A stretch of DNA of 64,000 nt, from the NCBI GenBank assembly GCA_001600355.1, contig BCJU01000001.1, positions 3,493,178 through 3,557,177 on the forward strand. The letters are read 5' to 3'. Below the pieces are notes generated by a model that worked only from the letters and a program-made list of their open reading frames with translations, was not told the DNA's origin and searched no databases. The number at the start of each line of letters is the position of its first letter. Position 1 is the stretch's first letter. Positions 53,455-62,361 of this stretch are shown here, one piece after another. This DNA is from Meira nashicola. Lineage: Eukaryota; Basidiomycota; Exobasidiomycetes; Exobasidiales; Brachybasidiaceae. A program made the translations under genes and the position numbers.

Positions 53455-53903
53455 TTTTGAAATTTTGTTTGTTAGATTGTGGTTGAAAGAGAAGGATTTG
53501 ATCGAATAAGAAGAAGTAGGTTTTTATGGAAAGTACTCCGGCTAATCAAGGACAAATTGCGGGGGAGTAGAATTGCCGATGTTTTGTGTGTATGATAAGC
53601 TAATGATCAAGAAGAGAAGGAGAAGGTAATCAAGTGTCACTTTAAACTTGCTTTTTCTTTCCCGGCCTCAAATAAACCGGGACCGGGTTGAATGCATGTG
53701 TGTAAGGCGAAATCTCAGTGCAGCGCGTGATTTATGCGTGTTGAAGCAAGCGTCTGGATGAATGCGTTCGAACGAAACGCATATACACTGCACGCCCAAT
53801 GTGATAAAAACCGGAATTTCAATCGAACCGGAAAAGAAAAAGAAGAAAGTATGATTGCAACAGTAAAAGTACAACTCTACATATGGACAATATCTACAAG
53901 ATT
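53455..53903. other. intergenic region upstream of NMO
   Basis: About 450 bp between the NMO start and the 3' end of the NDUFAF4-like gene. No gene seen. Confidence 0.5.
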
Positions 53904-54694
53904 TTATGCTTGAATCCTTTTTGTTATTTCAAGAGATGGTTCTGTCCAGATAGCTTCAATTCTTTCCAATGCATCATCTCCGTCTTCTACACGCATACCT
54001 TGATTTTGTTGTCTTATTCGATCGGCAGCATCAACGCTTGGTGCATTAACGTATTTCGCTAATTGTTCCATCAATTCAACATCAATATCAAATCCTCTTG
54101 CCACTTCTTTTAAATCTGTTTGTGTTTTACACTCTTTTCTTGCGTCTAACAAAGCAACGATTGTTGAAATTGGCATTCTATTCTTTAGCATAGATTGACC
54201 TTGAACTCTTTTTCCGTCAGAGGCTGCTGCTGCTGTTGATTCATCATTCGCTTCTCTTTCTAAATCAGTATCTTTTTGTCTTGCAGATAAGATGTTTAAC
54301 ATTGGATTTTGTGGTTGAAAGTGTACTTTTCCACGTGGTACTTGTACTTGACCTAATTTTTGTAAATTTGCCATAAGATGTGGATCTCTTGCGTCGTCCA
54401 AAACAGCTAATAAGGAAATTTCAGTCAACGCATTCATTCTCTTTTTAGTAAAATATATAACTTACCTTGTGATTTCGTTTCACTTGCTTCAGCCCCACGT
54501 AAGCCTGTCGTATTTAGAGATTGATGAGTGCTTTCTTGTTGATCTCCATATGTTGCCCTTCTTTGCGTACTGGATGTTTGCCCCGGTTTCATTGTTGGTC
54601 TAGAACTTGATGCTCCTCCATTTTGACGTAAAGGTGTAGAAGAAACGGCTTCTTTTACTAACTTTCGTGCTGGCTTAGATGATGATCCTCCCAT
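53904..54694 (-). CDS. NDUFAF4-like protein, possible complex I assembly factor
   Basis: Protein of 243 aa, minus-strand exons 54694-54466 and 54406-53904, joined in phase 1 across a 59-nt GTAAGT...TTATTAG intron. The N-terminus MGGSSSKPARKL is a good N-myristoylation signal (Gly2). The second half has a pattern recalling NDUFAF4: a short GKVHFQPQNP segment, then MPISTIVALLDARKEC followed by a helical block (VARGFDIDVELMEQLAKYV) like the IVEALTLLNNHK...YQL..KDVNSLLKYF region of the human protein. NDUFAF4 helps assemble mitochondrial complex I and is also N-terminally Gly-rich. Similarity is judged by eye and is modest. Confidence 0.5.
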
Positions 54695-54995
54695 TATGTG
54701 ATTTACTTGTGTTGGTTAAGCAAAGTGATGGTAATGAACATCTTTTTCTTCTTTTTTTTTGGTTTAGCGTAAAACAATACCTCCACCCTAAACAGGTGCA
54801 GGCGCACGCGATTACTAAACATTTCTTACGCCTTATCTGTTTATCAATCAGTTCCGATGCTTGGCAATGGGGCAATATGTTTGATTGTGTTATGCATTTT
54901 ATTCTTTGCCCCATGATCGATAAAAGGTATATAAATTGATAATATTGATAAAATGATAGTTTTGCTTTTCACATCAATCTTTAAATTCTTTAAAG
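54695..54995. other. divergent promoter region NDUFAF4-like / SSP1
   Basis: About 300 bp. TGGGGC at 54868-54873 and GCCCCA at 54908-54913 match the secreted-gene element except for one end base. A poly-T run near 54751 is also present. Confidence 0.5.
54868..54873. promoter_or_regulatory. TGGGGC element upstream of SSP1
   Basis: Near match to CGGGGC, 123 bp upstream of the SSP1 start; an inverted near match lies at 54908-54913, 83 bp upstream. Confidence 0.35.
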
Positions 54996-55556
54996 ATGCG
55001 ATTTTTAAACGTCTTAATCTTTTTAAATGCGCTCCCTATCGGATATACATCTTGTGCTACTGCAAAGACGGATGAGATTACAAATTCAAAATCTTCATAT
55101 TCTTCTCCTAAGCATAATACACAAAGTTATACTGCTCAAGATCACATTCAATCTCTTCGAACTACAAGGAAAGATATGGAACGTTTCGGTAGAAAATGGA
55201 ATTGTAGTGCGACTTTGGCAGGTTGGTCACAAGCATTTTGTTTATTGGGTAATGGAGGTCATTTTAGACACCATACGGATGAAGCAGATGCATATGGTAG
55301 AGCCATTACACGAGAAGGCAACCAGCTTTCAAATACGTTAAAAAGAACTGATTTTCAACCTCCAAAAGATGAAAAAGAAAAAAAAAAATTAGATCATGAA
55401 TTACATTGGGCCAAAAAAAGGATTGAACAATATCCTTCTGATAAAGCACATCGTAGAAAGGTCAGAGCAGATCATCAACGTCAAGATTATATCGATCGTG
55501 GTAGAGTACCACATCCGCTCGATCGCAGTGACAGTGATGACATTCTTTTCTCTTAA
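54996..55556 (+). CDS. small secreted protein SSP1
   Basis: Predicted secreted protein of 186 aa, unknown function, single exon. Signal peptide core FLNVLIFLNALPIGYTSC. It is paralogous to SSP2 (56541-57059): both share YTAxDH, then LRxTRKxMER, a Trp, a SQAF segment with nearby Cys, a helical Lys/Glu-rich middle, and an RRxxADxxxxQDYI/NERHDIQQYI-like end. The mature protein has two Cys (WNC and SQAFC) that could form a disulfide. The C-terminus is acidic with Ser-Asp repeats. Its stop codon overlaps the stop of the longer, broken reading frame of the convergent ESP10 gene. Confidence 0.68.
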   Translation: MRFLNVLIFLNALPIGYTSCATAKTDEITNSKSSYSSPKHNTQSYTAQDHIQSLRTTRKDMERFGRKWNCSATLAGWSQAFCLLGNGGHFRHHTDEADAYGRAITREGNQLSNTLKRTDFQPPKDEKEKKKLDHELHWAKKRIEQYPSDKAHRRKVRADHQRQDYIDRGRVPHPLDRSDSDDILFS

Positions 55557-56349
55557 TTATCTTTATCTGTGCTAGAATTTTGTTTTTGTTTATTTGTTCG
55601 AAATGTCATTTTGATTTGCTCCAACGCAGCTTTATTAGCACGTTCAATATCCATACGTAAACCTAATCGTTGAGATTCAGTTAAAAGTTTTCTGTGGTTG
55701 TTGTTTTATTATTTCTTGACTTTCTTTATGTTTTGCTTGTATTTTAATCAGTCCTGAACTTCTTTGAATATCTTTTTGTTTTTTACGTTTTTCGTTTTGT
55801 TTTTCATATTTTTTCTTTGCTTGTTCTATTAAATAGAAATCTCTATCAGTTGCCGTTCCTGCTTTCACTCTATTATTACGTGCTTCGATAATTTCTTGTC
55901 GATATGTTCGATCTCTATATCTTTTATATTCTCCTGCTTCTTTTAATTTAGCATACTATAGCAAGGAAAGAGATCAGATCAAATTAATTATAAGAATATC
56001 AATCTGGCTTTCTCACTTTGTACTTACAGTTTCAGGTGATAATGTACCTTTTGATCTGTTTATGACTCTATTTGTTAGTACATTTCTATAATCATTTTAC
56101 ACCTTTAACTCACTTTTCAAGCTCTCTCAGGGATATACTGCGAGCATAGTTGTTACTTCTTTCACGTTGACGTTGCTTTCTTTCACCTTCATTATAAATC
56201 TTTCTTTTCACTCCAAGCTTCAATCCCTGCGTACCTTCATCTTGATTATCAGCTCTCTTATGTAAGCCTACGTTACCTTGATCACAGTTACTAGAAAGTG
56301 AAAATAAGATAATTGCCATCGAAAGTATAGAACATCTGAATGCTATCAT
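55553..56349 (-). pseudogene. ESP10, tenth family member, apparent 3' frameshift
   Basis: ESP family on the minus strand, 16 kb from the main array. Exons 56349-56114, 56055-56028 (28 nt, encoding SKGTLSPET) and from 55955, starting YAKLKEAGEYKR. Signal peptide core AIILFSLSSNC, Kex2-type KR at residues 31-32, basic region with RVKAGTATDRD. The frame stops at TGA 55677-55679 (180 aa). Just beyond, in the next frame, lies a perfect family tail (IERANKAALEQI) running to a stop at 55555-55553. A one-base indel in the A/C-rich tract near 55690 would explain this, as would sequencing error. No intron of credible size can bridge it. Confidence 0.6.
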
Positions 56350-56474
56350 TATCAAAACTGAGTTGCATGGTACTATTTGCAAGAGTATTTTATGCGTAAA
56401 GTTCTTCTTATAGGAAAGAATTGGAGCTCAATCATCGTTGAACGCTTTCATAAACAAAGGCGATGCTCTATAAA

Positions 56475-56480
56475 GCCCCG
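56475..56480. promoter_or_regulatory. GCCCCG element shared by ESP10 and SSP2
   Basis: Preceded by TATAAA. It sits between two divergent secreted-protein genes: 126 bp from the ESP10 start and 61 bp from the SSP2 start. Confidence 0.5.
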
Positions 56481-56540
56481 CAATAAGTACAATTATACAT
56501 CAAAAAATGATTCAATTATTTACACTCTACAACCACAGTC

Positions 56541-57059
56541 ATGCTAGTATTGCAGTTTCTTATCTTAGTGAGTTTTTCTATAGTCTGCATTAATGCTACA
56601 AATTCTTCTCCAAGAACAAATCATCATCTCAGCGACGTAACTTATACTGCAAATGACCATGCTGAAGCTTTAAGAAATACAAGAAAATCTATGGAACGAC
56701 ACGAAAAAGGCTGGTCACGTCGATTAGGTAAAGCGAATCGCTCTCAAGCATTCTTTTGTTTTAATTGCTTTAATTCGAAAGAGGATCATAGAGAAATAGC
56801 AAGGGAACATCATGAAGCTATCAGACAAAATCATAGAAATCTTGCTAAATTGATAAATAAAAATACAGAAATAGGACAAAGTAGTCCAAAAACGACAAAG
56901 AAGTTAAAGTATGAAATCGGTAAAGCTAACAAAAAGATGAAAAATTATACAAAAAATGAAAAATTTCGAAATGAAGCCAATGAACGTCATGACATTCAAC
57001 AATATATCCTTCATAATCATATAGAAGGATACTCTTCAGATGATTCTTGGCTTGGTTGA
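56541..57059 (+). CDS. small secreted protein SSP2
   Basis: Predicted secreted protein of 172 aa, unknown function, single exon; paralog of SSP1. Signal peptide core LQFLILVSFSIVCINA. Shared blocks with SSP1: YTANDHAEALRNTRKSMER near residue 35, a GW pair, NRSQAFF followed by CFNC (a CxxC pair), Lys-rich helices, and NERHDIQQYI. It ends with an acidic, Trp-containing tail (YSSDDSWLG). It is divergent from ESP10 and shares its GCCCCG-containing promoter. Confidence 0.7.
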   Translation: MLVLQFLILVSFSIVCINATNSSPRTNHHLSDVTYTANDHAEALRNTRKSMERHEKGWSRRLGKANRSQAFFCFNCFNSKEDHREIAREHHEAIRQNHRNLAKLINKNTEIGQSSPKTTKKLKYEIGKANKKMKNYTKNEKFRNEANERHDIQQYILHNHIEGYSSDDSWLG

Positions 57060-57928
57060 TCTTATTAGCTTGTTCAGTATGTAGTATATATACTTCCTTT
57101 TTTTTCTTTATATTTATATCTATAAATTTGTTCCTGCTTTTGATCGCCGATATGATCATGTCCAAGTTAGGATATGCTCACCAACTGAGTCAAAAAAACA
57201 AGACCGATGAAGAGACGCGTACAATATAAAAAAAAATAAAAAACCCCGAGGCCGAAGCTAAAATGGGAAGGCAAAAAGCCATTCAATTTTAGTTGAGTGT
57301 GTGAAAAAGGCTTAGATGGATACGTAAGTGGAGAATACAGGGCCCTACAATATACAGAACTCAAATGTCCCCACATTCTTAAGATCTATGTAATCCAGTA
57401 TAGCTTAAAACTCTTTATAGGATTATAGGATGGGAAGAAGTATGTGCAACACAAATTATTCACACGACCTGGACTTTAAAGACAGAAACAGCATTCTGTC
57501 CGATGTCTGTTAATGAGTGGAGATTTTCGTAAAAACAATTATTTTTACCCCGCTCCTGAGTTGATTTACAAGGTTGATTTGCGAGAAAGAAAGAATTAAG
57601 CCGCTAAAGGGAAGAAAAGCCCTTTATTATGTGTATGCGTACATGCACAAAAACACACGCTAATACAGATTCAACCTTTTTCCCTGCTCAAATGCCCGGA
57701 AAACAATTGAACCGAATTCATAAAGGTGAAACGCGGAGCACTTTGTCCGCGAGAATGTTGTCCTACCATTTCCACTCATCTGTCTGCACTACGATCCTTT
57801 CTTCTGGTACATCCATCAAGATCGGTATCGCATAAACGGATAAAGGAAATTTGAAGTGATTCTCTTTCTCACCTTCATCCTAGGCAAAGTATCAAAGTTG
57901 GTGAATTGGCATACAACTACTCTTCATC
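57060..57928. other. intergenic region between SSP2 and the Osh3-like gene
   Basis: About 870 bp with no supported gene. It contains CCCCGA near 57244 and CCCCGC near 57549, cores like the secreted-gene element but with no secreted frame found downstream. A 68-codon frame at 57629-57835 has no features. Confidence 0.5.
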
Positions 57929-60055
57929 ATGCCAGCCCGTAAAAGAGAAGAACAAGAGTATGCTCGTCATATGAAAGTGAAAGATTTGGACGTTTTACAT
58001 TCAGGATGGGTATTGAAAAAGAAGCGTAAAAAGATGCAAGGTTATGCAAAAAGATTTTTAGTTTTAACAAGAGATGGTATTTTAACATATGCAACAAGTC
58101 CTGAAAAATTAACTCGCGATTCGATCGCAATTCCGCATGCCAGTGTTACGACAAGTAAACGCCATGGAACTTTACACGTGGACAGCGGAGCATCCGTCTT
58201 TCATATAAAAATGTTAGGAGCGGCTGATTTTGATACTTGGCGTGATCAATTAAAGTCTTTCATCCCTGAAAATGCAGAGGGGGCAAAAAGACGTATTTAT
58301 ATTTCCTCTCCAAATGGAAAAGATTTGGAACCCGTTGACCTTTCTCATCTATTTGCATCATCAAGAACTGTTGGAAGTTTGATTACTGCAATTTCTGATA
58401 AAGTTAAACAAATGCAACGTGATAAAATTGATCAAAATTACCTTATGAGTCTCATTCCAGGCAAAAGCGCAGAAGATTCGCCTTTGGCGCAATTATCCAC
58501 TTTGATGGATTCACTTGCGGCTGAACATGGTAATTTACAACATGCTCTCGAAAGCAAAATTCCTGCAAGTGAAATTCCTCATGGAACAATGAATAGCATT
58601 CAATCTCGTACAACCGGTCATAGAATGAGCATTAGCAGCTTCCATACTTCAAACGATGAAGCTACTTTCTTTGATGCTGATGCTTCAATGGGCGGCGAAG
58701 GATTAGTGGACGGAGGTGGTGAAAGCAGTCGTGAAGAAAGCAGTGGAGCTGAAGATGATGACGATGATGATGATGAAAGTGGCGAAGATGATGGCAAGCC
58801 AATCTCAGGTGAAAGTCCTTCAGAAGGTGCTGGTGGTGCAAAGATCGGTTATCGTCATCAATTGCCTGCTCCCGTTTCTGGTGATGAAGTTTCTCTCTTT
58901 TCAATGTTAAAGAAGAATGTCGGAAAAGATCTTTCAACAGTTTCTTTCCCAGTTTCATTCAATTGCCCACTTTCACTTTTACAAGCAATTGCAGAAGAAT
59001 ACGAATATGCACCTGATTTACTCGAAAGAGCTTCAAGAGCAAAGAGTGATTGGGTAGGAAGGATATGTCTCGTTGCAGCATTTGCTGTGAGCAGTTATGC
59101 TTCCACAAAATTACGTGCAAGTCGTAAACCTTTCAATCCTTTGCTTGGTGAAACGTTTGAATGTGTACGTGAAGATCGTCAATTACGATTCGTTGCCGAA
59201 AAGGTATTGCATCATCCCCCAGTAATGGCATATCATGCCGAAGGTAAAGGATGGAAAGCTGATGGTTGGAGTTCTGTCAAGAATAAATTTTGGGGAAAAT
59301 CTCTCGAATTGATTCCAGAAGGAACTTTACGTGTCGAATTTGACGATGGAGATGCATTCACAATTGAAAAGCCATCATCTTTTATGAGAAATCTTTTGGC
59401 AGGTAACAAGTACCTTGAACACGTCGGTGAGCTCACAGTCACCAACGATGAAACTGGACAAAAAGCAGTGGTTGAATTTAAAGAAGGTAATATGTGGGGC
59501 AGTACTGCTTCTAGAAATCAAGTAATCGGTTCAGTCTATGATGAAGATGGAAAGAAAGTCACAGCTTTAAAAGGTAAATGGAGCGACAATCTTGCCATTC
59601 AAAAAGACTCAGAAAATTATCAACAATTATGGGAAGCAAATGACATGCCTGATAATGCTGAAAAGTATTACGGTTTCACTTATTTCGCCATGTCTCTCAA
59701 TGAGATCACTGAAGATATTGAAGGAAAATTACCTCCAACAGATACGCGTTTACGACCCGATCAACGTGCATTCGAAGAAGGTGATGTTGATAAAGCAGAA
59801 GAACTTAAACAAAAACTTGAAGGTCAACAACGTGAACGTAGAAAAGCAAGCAAGACAAATAAACCTCGTTGGTTCCACGAAGTAAAGGGTGAAAAGCCTG
59901 AATGGCAATATGGAAGTGAAGATGGACTTACTTACTTCAAAACTCGTGCAAAAGTTTTTGGTGATTCCGAAAAAGCAAAGAAGGAATCCGGCAAAGAGCC
60001 CAGCAAAGAAGGACCTGAAGCATGGGATGTTCCAAGAATCTTTGAAACGCAGTGA
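57929..60055 (+). CDS. oxysterol-binding protein, PH plus ORD (Osh3-like)
   Basis: Lipid-transfer protein that moves sterol or PI4P between membranes, likely at ER-plasma-membrane contacts; 708 aa, single exon. The PH domain lies at about residues 20-120 (GWVLKKKRKKMQGYAKRFLVL). An acidic low-complexity linker follows, then the ORD from about 325. The ORD has KPFNPLLGETFE (about 400) and the signature EKVLHHPP (about 424) in place of the usual EQVSHHPP. The C-terminal region (PPTDTRLRPDQRAFEEGD) fits Osh3/ORP1-like architecture, but the GOLD domain of yeast Osh3 is absent. The start ATG at 57929 is sound. Confidence 0.9.
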   Translation: MPARKREEQEYARHMKVKDLDVLHSGWVLKKKRKKMQGYAKRFLVLTRDGILTYATSPEKLTRDSIAIPHASVTTSKRHGTLHVDSGASVFHIKMLGAADFDTWRDQLKSFIPENAEGAKRRIYISSPNGKDLEPVDLSHLFASSRTVGSLITAISDKVKQMQRDKIDQNYLMSLIPGKSAEDSPLAQLSTLMDSLAAEHGNLQHALESKIPASEIPHGTMNSIQSRTTGHRMSISSFHTSNDEATFFDADASMGGEGLVDGGGESSREESSGAEDDDDDDDESGEDDGKPISGESPSEGAGGAKIGYRHQLPAPVSGDEVSLFSMLKKNVGKDLSTVSFPVSFNCPLSLLQAIAEEYEYAPDLLERASRAKSDWVGRICLVAAFAVSSYASTKLRASRKPFNPLLGETFECVREDRQLRFVAEKVLHHPPVMAYHAEGKGWKADGWSSVKNKFWGKSLELIPEGTLRVEFDDGDAFTIEKPSSFMRNLLAGNKYLEHVGELTVTNDETGQKAVVEFKEGNMWGSTASRNQVIGSVYDEDGKKVTALKGKWSDNLAIQKDSENYQQLWEANDMPDNAEKYYGFTYFAMSLNEITEDIEGKLPPTDTRLRPDQRAFEEGDVDKAEELKQKLEGQQRERRKASKTNKPRWFHEVKGEKPEWQYGSEDGLTYFKTRAKVFGDSEKAKKESGKEPSKEGPEAWDVPRIFETQ

Positions 60056-60170
60056 TTGCTGCCAAACAAACATATATGTTTACCGACAAGACATTATAAA
60101 TCGACTTAATCAGCACTTCTTTCATTCGTTCGCTTTTTCTTTCGCTCGATACATACATATATATGTGATG

Positions 60171-60193
60171 CTCTCTCTCTCTCTTTCTCTCTC
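60171..60193. repeat. CT-rich tract
   Basis: CT repeat with one TT interruption in the 3' flank between the convergent Osh3-like and IPI3 genes. Confidence 0.7.
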
Positions 60194-60276
60194 GTACACC
60201 AATTGTTTCCATTATTGCCTATGCTTTCTATAAATACATAATTGTTTTTTTCCCGTATCTAAATGATAGAATTTTA

Positions 60277-62037
60277 TTAAACAGCATCTTGCACGACACG
60301 TTCCCAAAGACCGGCATTAGTCTTTTGTGCACGTTTTAGTAATTCGTTCAATTTGAGATTATCCTTTTCCAATTCTGCAATTCTATCTTGGGCTTTTTGC
60401 AATTCTTTTGCATTTGTAGTTACAGCACCGTTTGTTTGATTTGTTTGTTGAAGTGCTAATTTATCGGTAAAATCAACTTCAGCAACCCGCAAAGATGGAG
60501 GAGCAAGATCTTTGACGATTTGACAAACATCATTACGCTCTAATCGCATCAAGAATGTTACATCTGAAGATACCGATTCGTTATTCCTAGCTGCAGGTAA
60601 AATTGATCTGTCTAATTTCTCAGCAACATTCCAAAAAGGTGCATCTGCAGAACGACCATAAGCACCACCTTTGGTTCGTAAAGAAACACCTTGTAATAGT
60701 GAATTTGTATCTTCGATCAAAAAAGTAGAAAGAGCTAAAACTGCCGTACCTACACTTCCTCCGCTTGCTTTTGCTATACCCGTTTGACCGGCTACAACTA
60801 AAGGTGTTGTTCGAATAAGAACAGATGAAGCGATATCGATTGATAAAAGATGCGTATCCGATGTTCCGATTAATAAATGACTACCGTTCAAGGAGATTGC
60901 TAAAGCGGTAAGCTTTGTTTCTTGATTAGCTTTATAAATGAGTGATTGAGGTGCATCTTCAATGCGAAATAAAGAAGCCGTTGAACCACTACCCTTTGAA
61001 GTTGAATCAGGAGCATTTCCGCCAAATAGATCTATACGACGAACCCAATCGTACTCTTGACCATCTTCTTCTTCACCATCCATATCGTCATCCAAGTCAA
61101 CTTCTTTCGATTTTCCTGTCTTTTTCTTGTTATTATTCTGTACGACTGCTCTTCCTCTGACGATAACAAAGAATGATCGAAACCCAACATCACTTACAAG
61201 ATTCAAAACAGGTCCATTAAAGTTCCAAGTTGCAATCAAAGAGCGAGTACGAACATCCCAAAGTTTTACACTTCCATCTTTTGATGCTGAAAATATTCTA
61301 AGAGAAGAAGGAAAAGATGAGATTGCCGAACGAGATGAAGAAGATAATGCGATTGACGATATTCCTTCAACATGATCAGCTAAAATTGCGAATGGAGTTG
61401 GTCGAAAGTTTGATTCTAACGCTCCTGAGCCATCAAGAGATCCAGAATTGCTATCCAACAAACCTTCTTTGCTCCAAACTAAGATTCTAGCATCTTCACT
61501 TGCAGATACTAATGCAAAGCTATCAGCAGTCCATTGCAAGCATGTTACAGCTCTAAAGTGAGCGTCTAAAGATGCTAATAGATGACCTGATGCCAAATGC
61601 CAGACGTACAATCGACCAGAGATAGAACCGGCAGCCAATAACGTACCATCAGGCGAAATAGAAAGAGCAGTTGTGGGTTCAGGTGGATGTAAGCGTGCGG
61701 TTAAAGGACATGTTGTTGATGTTGAAGCAGATCCGGAAGCAGCTTGATGAATATGAACGTGAATGACGGGCCTTTGACGATCTGCATGAATCATTAAAGT
61801 CGATGATCCATCTTGCGAAGTTGCAGTTGTCCAAGATGAACCGCTTGGCGTTTGTACTAATCCTCTAAGAGTGCCAATAGGTGATGATGCATTAGGATTA
61901 TTCAAAGCAAGAAGAGCGGCATAAGAGCTTAAATTGTTGTTATTTGCATTGTTGCTTTTACTTGATTTTGTCAATTCTTCTGATGGTCCTAAAACATAAC
62001 TGACAACCTCTTTGCCCAATCGAGCAACTTGTGACAT
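60277..62037 (-). CDS. IPI3: WD40 pre-rRNA processing protein Ipi3 (WDR18)
   Basis: Subunit of the Rix1-Ipi1-Ipi3 complex, which with Rea1 remodels the pre-60S particle and removes ITS2-containing rRNA. The 586-aa single-exon product has WD repeats from about 120 to 480 (PDGTLLAAGSISGRLYVWHL, SASEDARILVWS, SASKDGSVKLWDVRTR) and the family C-terminal helix (RIAELEKDNLKLNELLKRAQ...WERVVQD). An Asp/Glu-Lys insert interrupts the middle of the propeller. The start is the ATG at 62037 (MSQVARLGKE); codons upstream in frame begin with TTG. Confidence 0.88.
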   Translation of the reverse strand: MSQVARLGKEVVSYVLGPSEELTKSSKSNNANNNNLSSYAALLALNNPNASSPIGTLRGLVQTPSGSSWTTATSQDGSSTLMIHADRQRPVIHVHIHQAASGSASTSTTCPLTARLHPPEPTTALSISPDGTLLAAGSISGRLYVWHLASGHLLASLDAHFRAVTCLQWTADSFALVSASEDARILVWSKEGLLDSNSGSLDGSGALESNFRPTPFAILADHVEGISSIALSSSSRSAISSFPSSLRIFSASKDGSVKLWDVRTRSLIATWNFNGPVLNLVSDVGFRSFFVIVRGRAVVQNNNKKKTGKSKEVDLDDDMDGEEEDGQEYDWVRRIDLFGGNAPDSTSKGSGSTASLFRIEDAPQSLIYKANQETKLTALAISLNGSHLLIGTSDTHLLSIDIASSVLIRTTPLVVAGQTGIAKASGGSVGTAVLALSTFLIEDTNSLLQGVSLRTKGGAYGRSADAPFWNVAEKLDRSILPAARNNESVSSDVTFLMRLERNDVCQIVKDLAPPSLRVAEVDFTDKLALQQTNQTNGAVTTNAKELQKAQDRIAELEKDNLKLNELLKRAQKTNAGLWERVVQDAV

Positions 62038-62361
62038 TCTGTTCAACTCTCACGAATTGATGATGTTAGGTTCGTGACAGTTTAGAAGAATTTTAATTTT
62101 GTACAATGCGTTAAACTTTTTTATTTTTATCCAATTTTTTTTTCTTTTAGCGTTGCGCTGCGCGGCGATACGCGGAAGGATGAAAAAGTTTCAAAGAACG
62201 CTAGACAAGACTTAATGTTGTACTCTGCTTTTACCACCACCACCATCAGTCGATTTGATTTTGAATCTATTCATTATTCTACGACTTCTTATCTTTCTAT
62301 TGGTATGGGTCTACAATGATAATTTTGGGACTATTTGAAGGGACGATTTCTTTCTTTTTCT
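62038..62361. other. intergenic region upstream of IPI3
   Basis: About 325 bp between IPI3 and the helicase 3' end. A GC-rich patch GCGCTGCGCGGCGATACGCGG near 62155 is set in AT-rich sequence. No gene seen. Confidence 0.5.

Noticed and set aside
57060..57928. Additional effector gene suggested by CCCCG words at about 57244 and 57549
   Set aside because: No signal-peptide frame, micro-exon or ANxAALxQ tail could be found in either direction.
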